From positions 3,782,001 to 3,846,000 of the forward strand of contig NZ_CP053896.1 in NCBI RefSeq assembly GCF_013255915.1: DNA of 64,000 bases. The letters run 5' to 3'. Shown here one piece after another: positions 28,124 through 36,953 of this stretch. The translations under genes were made by a program, and so were the position numbers. How positions within the stretch are numbered: the stretch's first letter is position 1; every line of letters starts with the position of its first letter. The notes below the pieces were generated by a model. The model was not told where the DNA came from and searched no databases. It saw only the letters and a program-made list of their open reading frames with translations. The stretch comes from Providencia rettgeri (lineage in GTDB: Bacteria > Pseudomonadota > Gammaproteobacteria > Enterobacterales > Enterobacteriaceae).

Positions 28124-29083
28124 TTAACTTTTTGCTTCGTTGCGTTTATTAACAATTGCATTAATGATTAACGTCACGACTAAAATTGACGCAATCACAC
28201 CCAACGAAATCGGTGTTGGGATATGGAAAATATCAATCAATAGCATTTTTATACCGATAAAGCTTAAAATTACCGCTAAACCGTATTTTAGCATTGAGAA
28301 TTTTTCAGCAACCCCTGACAACAAGAAATACATGGCACGTAGGCCTAAAATTGCAAATAAATTCGATGTTAAAACAATGAATGGGTCAGTCGTCACCGCA
28401 AAAATAGCGGGTATACTGTCCACCGCAAATATCACGTCACTAATTTCAACTAAAATCAGCACTAAAATAAGTGGGGTCGCAAATAGGACGCCATTACGTT
28501 TAATAAAGAATTTTTCACCATGTAATTCATCCGTCATACGTAAATGAGAACGAACCCATTTTACTAGCGGTTTATCCGTTATTGGCGAGTCATCTTCTTT
28601 GGCAAAAGCCATTTTCAAACCAGTAAATAGCAAGAACAAGCCAAATACATACAAAATCCAGCTAAATTGTGTGACTAACCAACTACCTGCAAAAATCATA
28701 ATCGTACGAAGTACGATAGCGCCTAATACTCCATAAACCAACACACGACGCTGTAAAGTTGCAGGAATGGCAAAATAACTAAATAACATCAACCAAACGA
28801 ATACGTTATCAACAGCTAATGCTTTTTCTAATAAATAACCCGTTAAGAACGCCATGGTTTGGCTATCAGCAAACTCACGCCCTACGTTCTCATTAAGATA
28901 CCACCAAAAACCCGCTGCAAAGAGAAGCGAAAGCGTTACCCACACGATACTCCAAGCCGCAGCTTGTTTCATCGACATTGCTTGGCCTTTGTGTTTCCCT
29001 TGCCAGAACAAATCAATGAGTAACATAAGTAAAATAATAACGGCAAAACTACCCCATAAAATCGGGTTACCAACTGAGTGCAT
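28124..29083 (-). CDS. alx: Alx, TerC-family manganese exporter
   Basis: 319 residues (E. coli Alx 321) with nine or so membrane helices. The match to Alx is close: [40 protein letters not shown] with the membrane Asp, [20 protein letters not shown], and [20 protein letters not shown] with further acidic residues. Alx is reported to move Mn2+ out of the cell, with expression raised by alkaline pH and manganese. The 5' leader carries a yybP-ykoY element and a terminator, both listed separately. Confidence 0.96.
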   Translation of the reverse strand: MHSVGNPILWGSFAVIILLMLLIDLFWQGKHKGQAMSMKQAAAWSIVWVTLSLLFAAGFWWYLNENVGREFADSQTMAFLTGYLLEKALAVDNVFVWLMLFSYFAIPATLQRRVLVYGVLGAIVLRTIMIFAGSWLVTQFSWILYVFGLFLLFTGLKMAFAKEDDSPITDKPLVKWVRSHLRMTDELHGEKFFIKRNGVLFATPLILVLILVEISDVIFAVDSIPAIFAVTTDPFIVLTSNLFAILGLRAMYFLLSGVAEKFSMLKYGLAVILSFIGIKMLLIDIFHIPTPISLGVIASILVVTLIINAIVNKRNEAKS

Positions 29084-29094
29084 TTTCCTTTCCC

Positions 29095-29136
29095 TTAAAA
29101 AACAAAAAACGGCTGATATCCAGAAGACATCAGCCG
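29095..29136 (-). terminator. Terminator in the alx leader
   Basis: On the minus strand an 8-bp stem CGGCTGAT/ATCAGCCG (29110-29136) is followed by TTTTTTGTTTTTT. It ends only about 12 bp before the alx ATG, between riboswitch and gene, so it is most likely the expression platform rather than an end-of-gene terminator. Confidence 0.75.
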
Positions 29137-29179
29137 CTTAAAATTCGTTAACCACAAGCTATTTCTTTTGGTTGTAAAT

Positions 29180-29330
29180 TATGAGCAAACCTCGCCTTCT
29201 GGCAAGGTCTCACTTACAACACAAATAACCTAAAAATAGGTAACTGTGGTGCTCGGCTACCGGGTGTAATGTGTACACCGTAATGACGATAAACCGACAA
29301 GAAGAAGTTACTCCCCTTTGCTATGGCGAT
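29180..29330 (-). promoter_or_regulatory. yybP-ykoY manganese riboswitch of alx
   Basis: The minus strand reads AAAGGGGAGTAAC near 29305-29320, then CCGGTAGCCGAGCACC around 29251-29263, and later AGACCTTGCC...GGCGAGGTTTGCTC around 29183-29210. These are the conserved elements of the yybP-ykoY (PRE) class, which senses Mn2+ and in E. coli also high pH. The aptamer bounds are approximate. Confidence 0.88.
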
Positions 29331-29335
29331 AAGAT

Positions 29336-29697
29336 ACGGTAAATAGTCTTAAAATGCAATAATTAGCCTTTATTGTTTTATCGTTATTTTTTTACATTAA
29401 AAGATAAATTAACAAGTATATTTCGCATACTCTCGGTAAAAAGCGGGTTAAACGCCATTTTTAAGCACTTTACATCGTTCCATGCCGCGCAATAAATCGT
29501 AAAAATCGGCCAAAACTTAAATGAATTCTAAAAATAAGCTTAAAATTTACTGTTTAGTTATTTTCTGTTTTGTTAAAGTGAGCGTGCTTTACACTAACAG
29601 CCTGAGGAAACACTACTTTCACTTTGGCATTCACTTAATCCATTTCTCCCTGCCCAACAACAAGTTTGTTGCTGTTATTGCCGTTTAGGAAACATTA
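29336..29697. other. Divergent promoter region between alx and yqjA
   Basis: About 360 bp holding the alx promoter on one strand and the yqjA promoter on the other. No coding sequence seen. I looked for a CpxR box (direct GTAAA repeats) before yqjA and found nothing convincing. Confidence 0.45.
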
Positions 29698-30366
29698 ATG
29701 GAATTAGTTAAAGAACTTTTTTTCGCCCTTTGGCACCAAGATTATGTCACCCTATCTAACCCATCGTTAGTGTGGTCGATTTACTTCATGCTGTTCGCTA
29801 TCTTGTTTCTTGAAAACGGGGTGTTGCCTGCAGCGTTTTTACCTGGCGATAGCTTATTGATTTTAGTTGGTGTTCTCATCGCTAAAGGCACATTAAGTTA
29901 TCCGCTCACTATTGTAATTTTAACCGCTGGCGCCAGTTTAGGCTGTTGGGTTGGTTATATACAAGGACGATGGCTGGGGAACACACGAATAGTTAAAGGC
30001 TGGCTTGAGCACTTACCTGAACACTACCACCAACGCGCTTATGGCTTGTTCCACCGTCATGGCCTCGCTGCCTTGTTAATTGGTCGTTTTTTAGCTTTTG
30101 TCAGAACACTACTTCCAACAATAGCAGGGCTAGCTGGCTTGCAAAACGGTCGTTTCCAAGTATTCAATTGGTTAAGTGGCCTACTGTGGGTGTTAATTTT
30201 GACTGCAATTGGTTATGGCTTTGGTAAAAGCCCGATTTTCCTACAATATGAACATCATATTATGAACATTTTGATGTTGATCCCTGTAGGGCTACTGATC
30301 CTTGGCTTAATTGGTAGCATTGCTGTTGTCGTTAAGAAAAAATTCTCAAATAAAAAAGCGAATTAA
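29698..30366 (+). CDS. yqjA: DedA-family inner-membrane protein YqjA
   Basis: 222 residues (E. coli YqjA 220). Core DedA signature: LENGVLPAAFLPGDSLLILVGVLI with the re-entrant acidic site, GCWVGYIQGRWLGN, and FHRHGLAALLIGRFLAFVRT with the essential Arg residues. Members take part in lipid carrier recycling and proton-dependent membrane homeostasis. YqjA supports alkaline and drug tolerance in E. coli. Its usual neighbour mzrA is not seen here. Confidence 0.94.
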   Translation: MELVKELFFALWHQDYVTLSNPSLVWSIYFMLFAILFLENGVLPAAFLPGDSLLILVGVLIAKGTLSYPLTIVILTAGASLGCWVGYIQGRWLGNTRIVKGWLEHLPEHYHQRAYGLFHRHGLAALLIGRFLAFVRTLLPTIAGLAGLQNGRFQVFNWLSGLLWVLILTAIGYGFGKSPIFLQYEHHIMNILMLIPVGLLILGLIGSIAVVVKKKFSNKKAN

Positions 30367-30372
30367 TTCTCC

Positions 30373-30410
30373 ATGCGGGAACTCTCAGTTCTCGCATTTT
30401 CATTTTTACT
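30373..30410 (+). terminator. Intrinsic terminator of yqjA
   Basis: ATGCGGGAAC (30373-30382) pairs with GTTCTCGCAT (30388-30397), with one G-U pair and a 5-base loop, followed by TTTCATTTTTA. Confidence 0.8.
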
Positions 30411-30602
30411 TAATTTTACGTCTTAGTATCCCCACTCCCCGCAATTAAATTAACTAACTGATATTTATAGAATTTCTATAAATACTGTTTTTTACATTTT
30501 TTCTTAACCCCTAATTTATTATTGAATAACTCATTGCACTTAATGCAAAAACAGTTATTGTTAATACAGTGAAGTTTCTTTTCTATTGATAGGAGGTTCT
30601 AT

Positions 30603-30908
30603 ATGTCATCAAATCATTCATCAGAAGACCTACGCGCAGAACTAAAAGCGTTAGCAGATTCTCTTGAAGCCGTATTGAATGATACAGGCGAGAAGTCGAA
30701 AGAAGAGATTGAAAGCTTGAAATCCAAAGCGAAAGATGTACTTTACTCATCTCGCGCTAAACTCGGTCAAACCACCGAAAGGATCACTGAGCAAACTAAA
30801 GAAATTGCGGGCCGTGCAGACAACTATGTCAAAGAAAACCCATGGACTGGTATCGGTATCGGTGCTGCTGTTGGTGTGGTTCTTGGCGTACTTCTCGCGA
30901 AACGTTAA
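30603..30908 (+). CDS. yqjD: ElaB/YqjD-family ribosome-associated membrane protein
   Basis: 101 residues, identical in length to E. coli YqjD. A helical, charged N-terminal part (about 1-75) is followed by YVKENPWTGIGIGAAVGVVLG, the family signature leading into a C-terminal membrane helix, and a basic end AKR. YqjD anchors to the inner membrane by this tail and binds stationary-phase ribosomes. AGGAGG precedes the start closely. First gene of a yqjDEKF-type cluster. Confidence 0.93.
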   Translation: MSSNHSSEDLRAELKALADSLEAVLNDTGEKSKEEIESLKSKAKDVLYSSRAKLGQTTERITEQTKEIAGRADNYVKENPWTGIGIGAAVGVVLGVLLAKR

Positions 30909-30914
30909 TTGCTT

Positions 30915-31322
30915 ATGGAACAAAATCAACAACGTCAGGGCCCCGGTAAAGGGGTCCTTGAAATACTGCAACGCATTGCCAGTATTACCGTTAATATTGT
31001 TGAAACTCGCCTTCAACTCATTGCCGTTGAGCTCGAAGAAGAGAAAGTTAATTTTATCCAGTTGTTATTGTTAGTTGGACTAGCGCTTCTTTTTACTGCT
31101 TTTGGCCTAATGTGTTTAATTGGTCTTATTTTTTGGTCTGTTGACCCTGTTTATCGTTATCAAGCACTTGCTATAACAACAGGGTGCTTAGTCCTACTCG
31201 CCATTACCTTTGCTATTTGGGCTCTCAAAAAAGCAAAGCAGTCTACCTTATTGAGCTCCACACGGGAGCAATTAAGCCAAGACGCGAATGCATTAGCAGG
31301 TAAAGATAATGACCAGAAATAA
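30915..31322 (+). CDS. yqjE: YqjE family membrane protein
   Basis: 135 residues from the ATG at 30915; E. coli YqjE has 134. QGPGKGVLEILQRIASITV and LIAVELEEEKVNFIQLLLL match the family. Two predicted membrane helices follow (about 49-75 and 83-108). It starts 6 bp after the yqjD stop and overlaps yqjK by 14 bp. It is thought to be a phage-holin-like inner-membrane protein; its role is unknown. Confidence 0.9.
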   Translation: MEQNQQRQGPGKGVLEILQRIASITVNIVETRLQLIAVELEEEKVNFIQLLLLVGLALLFTAFGLMCLIGLIFWSVDPVYRYQALAITTGCLVLLAITFAIWALKKAKQSTLLSSTREQLSQDANALAGKDNDQK

Positions 31323-31608
31323 ACGCCAATTACTTGCCGCAAAAAAACAACGGTTACTCAACAGAATTGAGCAGCAACGGAGCGACCTTGCTGCAAGTTC
31401 TGAAGATTGGCTACGAGTGACCGCTCCTTATGACCGTACATGGAAAACCTTCGTTACCTTCCGTCCTTTATTTATTGCGGCAACAGGCCTGCTTTCGATT
31501 TATTCACTGAAAAAACCCAAACGCATACTTCAATTAGGGAAAAAAGCCTTCACAATGTGGGGTATAGCAAGGACAATTCAAAGTACGATCAATGCAGGAA
31601 AGAAGTAA
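31309..31608 (+). CDS. yqjK: YqjK-like protein
   Basis: 99 residues, very basic. The N-terminal LLAAKKQRLLNRIEQQRSDL and WLRVTAPYDRTWKTFVTFRP match the YqjK family, with one hydrophobic stretch around 50-65. It overlaps yqjE by 14 bp, so it is translated with it. Function unknown. Confidence 0.85.
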   Translation: MTRNKRQLLAAKKQRLLNRIEQQRSDLAASSEDWLRVTAPYDRTWKTFVTFRPLFIAATGLLSIYSLKKPKRILQLGKKAFTMWGIARTIQSTINAGKK

Positions 31609-31845
31609 TTTCAATTAAAATCAATATGCTAAATTAAGCCTCTTCACTTTAGCTAGCTCCCCTTCATCACCATTCAATTTTTTTGACTATCTTTGTTAAT
31701 AAGCTTTGCTTTTTATTGAATAAGCAAATGACTATTATAAGCCCATCAAATGTTTTCTTACCTATTTGTGCTGAAAACAACATTACAAAGCGACACATAT
31801 CGCAAATACTTTATATTTAATGGCTTATTAGTCTGGAGAATCTTA

Positions 31846-32241
31846 ATGAAAAATTTAGAAAATGGTGCGGTATTGTTAGCTCGTATTATGATGCCAATTC
31901 TGTTCATTGTTGCTGGGTATGGAAAACTGGGAGATGCATACGCAGGAACACAACAATACATGCAAGCAATGGGTGTTCCAGGCTTTTTATTACCTTTAAC
32001 CATTTTATTAGAACTTGGTGGCGGTTTAGCCATTCTATTTGGTTTCTTAACACGAACTGTAGCCCTATTTACTGCAGGCTTTACCGTATTAACGGCGCTA
32101 CTGTTCCATATCGACTTTAGCGTTGCACCAAATAGTTTAATGTTTATGAAGAACTTTACTATCGCAGGCGGTTTCTTACTATTAGCAGTAACCGGCCCAG
32201 GGAAATTTAGTATTGACCATTTATTAAATAAAAAATGGTAA
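31846..32241 (+). CDS. yqjF: DoxX-family membrane protein YqjF
   Basis: 131 residues from the ATG at 31846 (GGAG site), matching E. coli YqjF (130). A longer reading from 31750 lacks a ribosome site. Four membrane helices, with DoxX marks LLARIMMPILFIVAGYGKL, LLELGGGLAILFGFLTR and FMKNFTIAGGFLLLAVTGPG. The 237-bp gap after yqjK suggests its own promoter. Function unknown; in E. coli it responds to nitroaromatic compounds through YhaJ, whose gene lies next here on the opposite strand. Confidence 0.9.
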   Translation: MKNLENGAVLLARIMMPILFIVAGYGKLGDAYAGTQQYMQAMGVPGFLLPLTILLELGGGLAILFGFLTRTVALFTAGFTVLTALLFHIDFSVAPNSLMFMKNFTIAGGFLLLAVTGPGKFSIDHLLNKKW

Positions 32242-32297
32242 TTCCGATTTCATTATCACCCTTATTACCTTATTGACTTTATTTGTTTGTCCAACTT

Positions 32298-32323
32298 ATA
32301 CCTCCCTTGGGAGGTATTTTTTT
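32298..32323 (+). terminator. Intrinsic terminator of yqjF
   Basis: ATACCTCC and GGAGGTAT (32298-32317) form an 8-bp stem with a CTTG loop, followed by six Ts. Confidence 0.88.
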
Positions 32324-32333
32324 ATTTAAATCT

Positions 32334-32402
32334 TTTGAATCGCTACCAGCAAACCCTACTCGTAAACTCTAAATAGTTTAAGTTGTAGGTAGGCGACAAA
32401 TT
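32334..32402 (+). repeat. Partial ERIC-like element, duplicated left portion
   Basis: About 69 bp (from TTTGAATCGCTACC to GCGACAAATT) that recur almost unchanged at 32488-32556, 154 bp further on. The unit holds the left end of an ERIC-like element (AACTCTAAATAGTTTAAG, then GTAGGTAGGCG) but lacks the core and right end. It looks like a duplication left by repeat recombination. Confidence 0.7.
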
Positions 32403-32512
32403 AGTCGAGCGGTTTTATCTTTTCAGCCACGGTTAACTTCTAAATAATTCGTGCTACAACTGAGCTATGACTGAGATAGTTTTACTCTTTTGAATCGCTA
32501 CCAGCAAACCTT

Positions 32513-32640
32513 ACTCGTAAACTCTAAATAGTTTGAGTTGTAGGTAGGCGGCAAATTGAGTCATCCCGTGAGCATACATAAGTATGTGACTCGGGTGACT
32601 CAATGAAGCCAACACCCCTACGGCTCAAAATATAACGAGT
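32513..32640 (+). repeat. Complete ERIC-like intergenic repeat
   Basis: About 128 bp bounded by ACTCGT and ACGAGT. It contains the ERIC core GAGCATACATAAGTATGTGA and CTCGGGTGA, and AGCCAACACCCCTACGGC near the right end. It lies between the convergent yqjF and yhaJ and touches the last codons of yhaJ. Confidence 0.85.
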
Positions 32641-33534
32641 TTACACTCTAAATAATTTGGGGATTTCTCGGAGACACCACGACTTAGCCTCCCCCATACT
32701 ATCCCGCCGCCACGCCATAATAATATTCGTCTCATGGCTAAACTCTGCGCCAACCACCTTTAAACGCCCTTCGCGAATATCTTGTTCAACCATTGGGTAC
32801 GGCATCGTCGCAACACCAAGGCCGGCCAACAAGGCTCTGTGTTTATCCTCAATCGTTGACACCGTCAATCGTTGTTGTTTATCCAACAACTGCACCGTGA
32901 TCACAGGCCGCTCACGAGCGGTATCAGCCACTGCAATTCCACGGTATTTCACTCGAGTCGCATCAGATAACGGCTCAGGTTCTTGGTGAATGGGATGATC
33001 CGGGCTCGCTACATAAATATGATTAACGGTATATAACGATTTAGAGTTAATTTCTGAAGAGGATCGAAAATGCATATCAGGAGCAATGACTATATCCGCT
33101 TTACCGCTTTCAAGACGTTCCCATGCTCCCGCCAATACTTCAGTAATTAACGATAACTGTGTTTCTGATTTTTCCGCCAATCGTTCCACCAGCGGAAAAA
33201 GTGAATGAACAGGAACTAAAGCCTCACACACGATGGTTAAATGCGTTTCCCATCCTTTTGCAAGCGCTTCCGCATCAGATGTTAGCTTATCAGCGGCTTC
33301 AAGTAGGATCCTTCCTCTATCAAGTAGCATCCTACCGACATTGGTAAACTTAGTTCTATGCCCTGAACGGTCAAATAAAATGACATCGAGCTCTTCTTCT
33401 AATTTTTGCATGGTATAACTCAGCGCAGATGGGACTCGCCCCAACTCTTCAGCGGCTGCAGCAAAACTACCACGGCGGTCGATTGCATCCATAACCCTTA
33501 ATGACTCAAGCGTTAATGCTCTCTCTTTACTCAT
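32641..33534 (-). CDS. yhaJ: LysR-type regulator YhaJ
   Basis: 297 residues, close to E. coli YhaJ. The N-terminal winged helix-turn-helix reads MDAIDRRGSFAAAAEELGRV and PSALSYTMQKLEEELDVILF. The effector domain has GAWERLESGKADIVIAPDMHF and the C-terminal MAWRRDSMGEAKSWCLREIP, nearly identical to YhaJ. YhaJ activates yqjF and is known from 2,4-dinitrotoluene biosensor work. It is divergent from yhaK with a 123-bp shared promoter region. A complete ERIC element abuts its 3' end. Confidence 0.93.
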   Translation of the reverse strand: MSKERALTLESLRVMDAIDRRGSFAAAAEELGRVPSALSYTMQKLEEELDVILFDRSGHRTKFTNVGRMLLDRGRILLEAADKLTSDAEALAKGWETHLTIVCEALVPVHSLFPLVERLAEKSETQLSLITEVLAGAWERLESGKADIVIAPDMHFRSSSEINSKSLYTVNHIYVASPDHPIHQEPEPLSDATRVKYRGIAVADTARERPVITVQLLDKQQRLTVSTIEDKHRALLAGLGVATMPYPMVEQDIREGRLKVVGAEFSHETNIIMAWRRDSMGEAKSWCLREIPKLFRV

Positions 33535-33657
33535 GAAGTTTCTCTTTCAGGAAATTTGAACAAAGGAAACAGATTAACTGGCTAACAATTCAACGTCCAG
33601 CTATTTATTATAACAATAGATTATTAACTTATTTATTTTCAATGAGGGTTAACCATT

Positions 33658-34365
33658 ATGATGACATTAAGACCCGCTAACCATTGCGGAAAAGCTGATT
33701 ATGGTTGGCTACAAGCGCGTTATTCCTTTTCATTCGGCCATTATTTTGACCCAGACTTTATGGGTTTTAAAACTCTCAGAGTGCTGAACCAAGAAGTTAT
33801 CGCACCACAAAATGCACTACAGCCAAGAACCTATCCACATGTCGATATCTTAAATATCATCCTAAAAGGGCATGCAGAATATCGAGATAGCCTAGGTAAC
33901 ACCATCCAAGCAGATGAAGGTGAGTGTGTGCGTTTTTCACCGCGCCCAGACCTAAGCTACAGCGAACAAAATGTGTGCCCAAAAACACCGTTGACACGTT
34001 TACAGCTCTGGCTAAATGCTTGCCCACAGCAAGAATCTTTGCCTTTGCAAAAAATAGCCATTAGTGAAAATGAGAACAAACTTATCGCATCTCCTGACGG
34101 GGAAAGTCAAAGCATTCAGTTACGTCAACAAATTTGGATCACCCAAATTCATTTGGCAACTAATGAGTCAACAGCGATCACGCTAAAAGGAAAAAACTCA
34201 TTCCTTCAGTCTATACATGGTGGAGCGACATTGCGTACACCAAAAGGCGAGCAGTTAGAAATGAATTGCAATGATGGGGCTTTTATCCAAGACGACAATC
34301 AAGTCATCATTAGTGCAAATAAACCGTTTAGAGGGCTATTAATCGATCTTGGAGAGCAAAGCTAG
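33658..34365 (+). CDS. yhaK: Pirin-family protein YhaK
   Basis: 235 residues, bicupin; E. coli YhaK has 233. The N-terminal cupin has YSFSFGHYFDPDFMGFKTLR, VLNQEVIAPQNA, YPHVDILNIILKGHAEYRDS and VRFSPRPDLSYSEQN. The second cupin is shorter and ends in FRGLLIDLGE. Pirins bind a metal and some act as quercetinases; E. coli YhaK is regarded as a redox or nitrosative-stress marker. Divergent from yhaJ, which may control it. Confidence 0.92.
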   Translation: MMTLRPANHCGKADYGWLQARYSFSFGHYFDPDFMGFKTLRVLNQEVIAPQNALQPRTYPHVDILNIILKGHAEYRDSLGNTIQADEGECVRFSPRPDLSYSEQNVCPKTPLTRLQLWLNACPQQESLPLQKIAISENENKLIASPDGESQSIQLRQQIWITQIHLATNESTAITLKGKNSFLQSIHGGATLRTPKGEQLEMNCNDGAFIQDDNQVIISANKPFRGLLIDLGEQS

Positions 34366-34533
34366 CCCTTTTCCTGCTATAGCAGAGTGAATTTTGCGAA
34401 CGGATTCGCAAATTTTATGATTTACATATCCTACATATTGACATGCTTGTGTTAGAGTCCTGCCATTAGCGAGCAAAAAACAAGTCATTTTCTTGCTCAA
34501 ATGCTTTTTCGTTTTGATTTTAAAGGTGTTTCC

Positions 34534-36471
34534 GTGGCTCTATTCACTCAACAGCGACATAATCAAATTTTTGCTCAAATTCTCAATGAGGTAGTGCCTC
34601 AAGACGAGTTAGCCAAAAATTTCTCCGTTTCTACTCGAACTATTCGTTCTGATATCAATGAAATCAATGAATTGATACAGCCATATAGTGCTCATATTGT
34701 ATATGAGCGAGGTCGCGGTTACCGACTAAAAATTGAAGACGAAGCCCTATTTGCTACCTTTACTCAACAAAGTGATGAAGACAATCAGATTCCTCGCACT
34801 AGCAAAGAGCGCATTGATGCCCTGCTATTAAAACTCTTGATGTTATCACTCCCCGTAAAACTTGATGATATCGCTGAAGAGTGGTTTATCAGCCGTGGCA
34901 CTTTACAGCAAGATATGGGTGCGGTGAGAGAACAGCTTCATAAATACCAAATTGCATTAGAAAGTATCCCTCATCAAGGCATTCGTTTGAACGGTAGCGA
35001 GTGGGCAGTTCGAGCTTGTATGACCGAAACTTTATGGCGCCGCTATTCCGCACAGATAACCCCTGATTTAACCACTTTCCGCCCTGATTGCCTTGATAAT
35101 TTAGACCTGACATATATCGATAAAGTTTTACATAACAGTATGAATCGCTTTGATATTCGAATTAGCAACGAAGGGCATTTATACCTGGTTTTTAATTGTG
35201 CGGTGACTATTTTGCGTATCACTCGTGGTCATGAACTCACCACCTCCGTCAAAAATGATGACAGTGAAGAAGTGATCCGCAAAGCCTGTGATGAAATATC
35301 CAAAGGTTTAATCTACTTTCTTGGCAATGACCTTTCAGGGGCAGAACTTAGCTATTTGCATGACCAAATCGTTGCCCAACGCATTAGTAACCAAGACTCT
35401 AGTACGCAAAAAAGTGGTACTCATAATGAGCTATGTGAATATATTTTAAATTATATTAATGAATTATATAATTATGACTTACGGAGCGATGAAAAACTCA
35501 AAAAAGATCTCAATACTCATCTTGCATCGCTGATCACCCGTTTGCAGTATCATATTTCCACACCAAACCCGCTATTATCTGATATCAAACAATATTACCC
35601 GTTCGCCTATGATGTCACACTGAGCGCGTTAACCAGTGCAAGTAAGCAATTACTCCCCCACCCAATCAGTGAAGATGAACTAGGTTACCTTGCGGTTCAT
35701 ATTGGAGTCAGCCTCGAACGTAACTATGGCGCTGGCTCCATTCGCCAAACAGAAGTACTGGTAGTCACTGATGCAGGGAACTCCACGTTTCGCGTGGTTG
35801 AATCTAAAATCATGCGTGAATTTCCACAGCTCAAATTTAGCCGAGGGTTAACGTTACAAGAGTATGAATCCTTGGATGAAGTCTCTGAAGATTTCGTGAT
35901 TACCACTGTACGAATTTCAGAGAAAAATAAGCCTGTTATTAAAATTGCTCCGTTCCCAACACCCTATCAACTAGAGCAAGTTGGCCGCCTCGCCATGGTT
36001 GATCAAACTCGCCCTTATATTATCGAGCGCTTTTTTGATGAACGATTCTTCATGGTAATTAATGAAAAAATTAGCCAAGAAGAGCTCTTTCAAATGGTTT
36101 GCAATAAATTGCAGCAAGAAGGCTACGTCACACCTGATTTCTACCCTTCACTACAAGAGCGTGAATCAATTGTTTCCACCTTGCTCGGGGAAGGTATCGC
36201 ATTGCCTCACTCTTTAGGTCTACTTGCCAATAAAACAGTGGTTGCAACCGTTGTCGCCCCGAAAGGCATTGAGTGGAATAAGGAAACCAAAGAAAATGCT
36301 TATGTCATTTTCTTATTAGCTATCAGTAAAACAGACTATGAAGAAGCAATGGCTATTTATGACCTTTTCGTTACCTTTGTAAAAGAAAAGACAACACGTC
36401 GCTTAGTGAGTGTCAAAAATTTCAATGAGTTCCAAGTAATAGCTAAAGATAGCTTAGCGCGTATCCTCTAA
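34534..36471 (+). CDS. PRD-domain transcriptional regulator with EIIB- and EIIA-like domains (MtlR/LicR type)
   Basis: 645 residues from the GTG at 34534, which has an AGGTG site; the frame reaches an ATG at 34501 with no ribosome site. Order of domains: HTH around 24-60 (LAKNFSVSTRTIRSDINEI), a second winged-helix segment (WFISRGTLQQDMGAVREQ), PRD1 (about 190-290), PRD2 (about 300-405, with NTHLASLITRLQYHIS and LGYLAVHIGVSLER), an EIIB-Gat-like segment from about 407, and EIIA-like (LLGEGIALPHS, H559). The EIIB P-loop reads VVTDAGNS (T412-D413 where phosphorylatable members have Cys). It probably activates the following operon in response to phosphotransferase signals. Paired inverted repeats flank the gap to that operon. 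Confidence 0.88.
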   Translation: MALFTQQRHNQIFAQILNEVVPQDELAKNFSVSTRTIRSDINEINELIQPYSAHIVYERGRGYRLKIEDEALFATFTQQSDEDNQIPRTSKERIDALLLKLLMLSLPVKLDDIAEEWFISRGTLQQDMGAVREQLHKYQIALESIPHQGIRLNGSEWAVRACMTETLWRRYSAQITPDLTTFRPDCLDNLDLTYIDKVLHNSMNRFDIRISNEGHLYLVFNCAVTILRITRGHELTTSVKNDDSEEVIRKACDEISKGLIYFLGNDLSGAELSYLHDQIVAQRISNQDSSTQKSGTHNELCEYILNYINELYNYDLRSDEKLKKDLNTHLASLITRLQYHISTPNPLLSDIKQYYPFAYDVTLSALTSASKQLLPHPISEDELGYLAVHIGVSLERNYGAGSIRQTEVLVVTDAGNSTFRVVESKIMREFPQLKFSRGLTLQEYESLDEVSEDFVITTVRISEKNKPVIKIAPFPTPYQLEQVGRLAMVDQTRPYIIERFFDERFFMVINEKISQEELFQMVCNKLQQEGYVTPDFYPSLQERESIVSTLLGEGIALPHSLGLLANKTVVATVVAPKGIEWNKETKENAYVIFLLAISKTDYEEAMAIYDLFVTFVKEKTTRRLVSVKNFNEFQVIAKDSLARIL

Positions 36472-36477
36472 CTTGGT

Positions 36478-36515
36478 AGCAATTTCCACTTTGTAGTGGA
36501 AAAGTGGAAGTTGCT
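36478..36515 (+). terminator. Stem-loop after the PRD regulator that also contains an operator-like repeat
   Basis: AGCAATTTCCACTT (36478-36491) can pair with AAGTGGAAGTTGCT (36502-36515) with one G-U pair, a plausible terminator. Inside it, TTTCCACT-TTGT-AGTGGAAA (36483-36502) is an 8-bp inverted repeat identical in arms to the site at 36836. The same bases can therefore serve as hairpin or as operator. Confidence 0.55.
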
Positions 36516-36835
36516 GACTTTTACGTGATCCTAACCACAACTCTTATAAATACTTTCCTATCCTAAACTGTCTATTTTACGGCCAAAGTGACTAAATGGA
36601 AGCGAGTACAACCCACGCAACATCATTTCCATTTATAGCTTCCACTTCCCTTTCCAGTTCCTTTTTTTGTTTCCATTTTTTAATTAAAAAAATAGTCAAT
36701 TGATAAATAACATATTTTATCCAAAGTATTGTTATTCACATCTTATTTAGATAGTTGACTGATGTCAATTTTTCCACTTAATTTCCAAATAGAGCAAAAA
36801 ATACACCAAAAATACATTTATTAATTTCCAAACAA

Positions 36836-36855
36836 TTTCCACTTATAAGTGGAAA
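36836..36855. promoter_or_regulatory. Candidate operator TTTCCACT-N4-AGTGGAAA of the SFCGS/KDGP operon
   Basis: Centre of a 24-bp perfect palindrome (36834-36857) whose core is TTTCCACT-TATA-AGTGGAAA. The 8-4-8 layout is that of MtlR-type operators. It lies about 100 bp before the first gene of the operon, a position suited to an activator site. The hexamer TTTCCA recurs eight times in the 480-bp gap (36483, 36626, 36651, 36670, 36771, 36782, 36825, 36836). Two pairs are 11 bp apart, about one helical turn. Confidence 0.7.
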
Positions 36856-36953
36856 TTTCCTGCCTGCAAAAATGAACAAGAACAGACTAAGGTATTAAGC
36901 ATGAAGGAACAGAGTAGTCTAACTTGCAATATTACTTTGGATTTTAAATAGTT

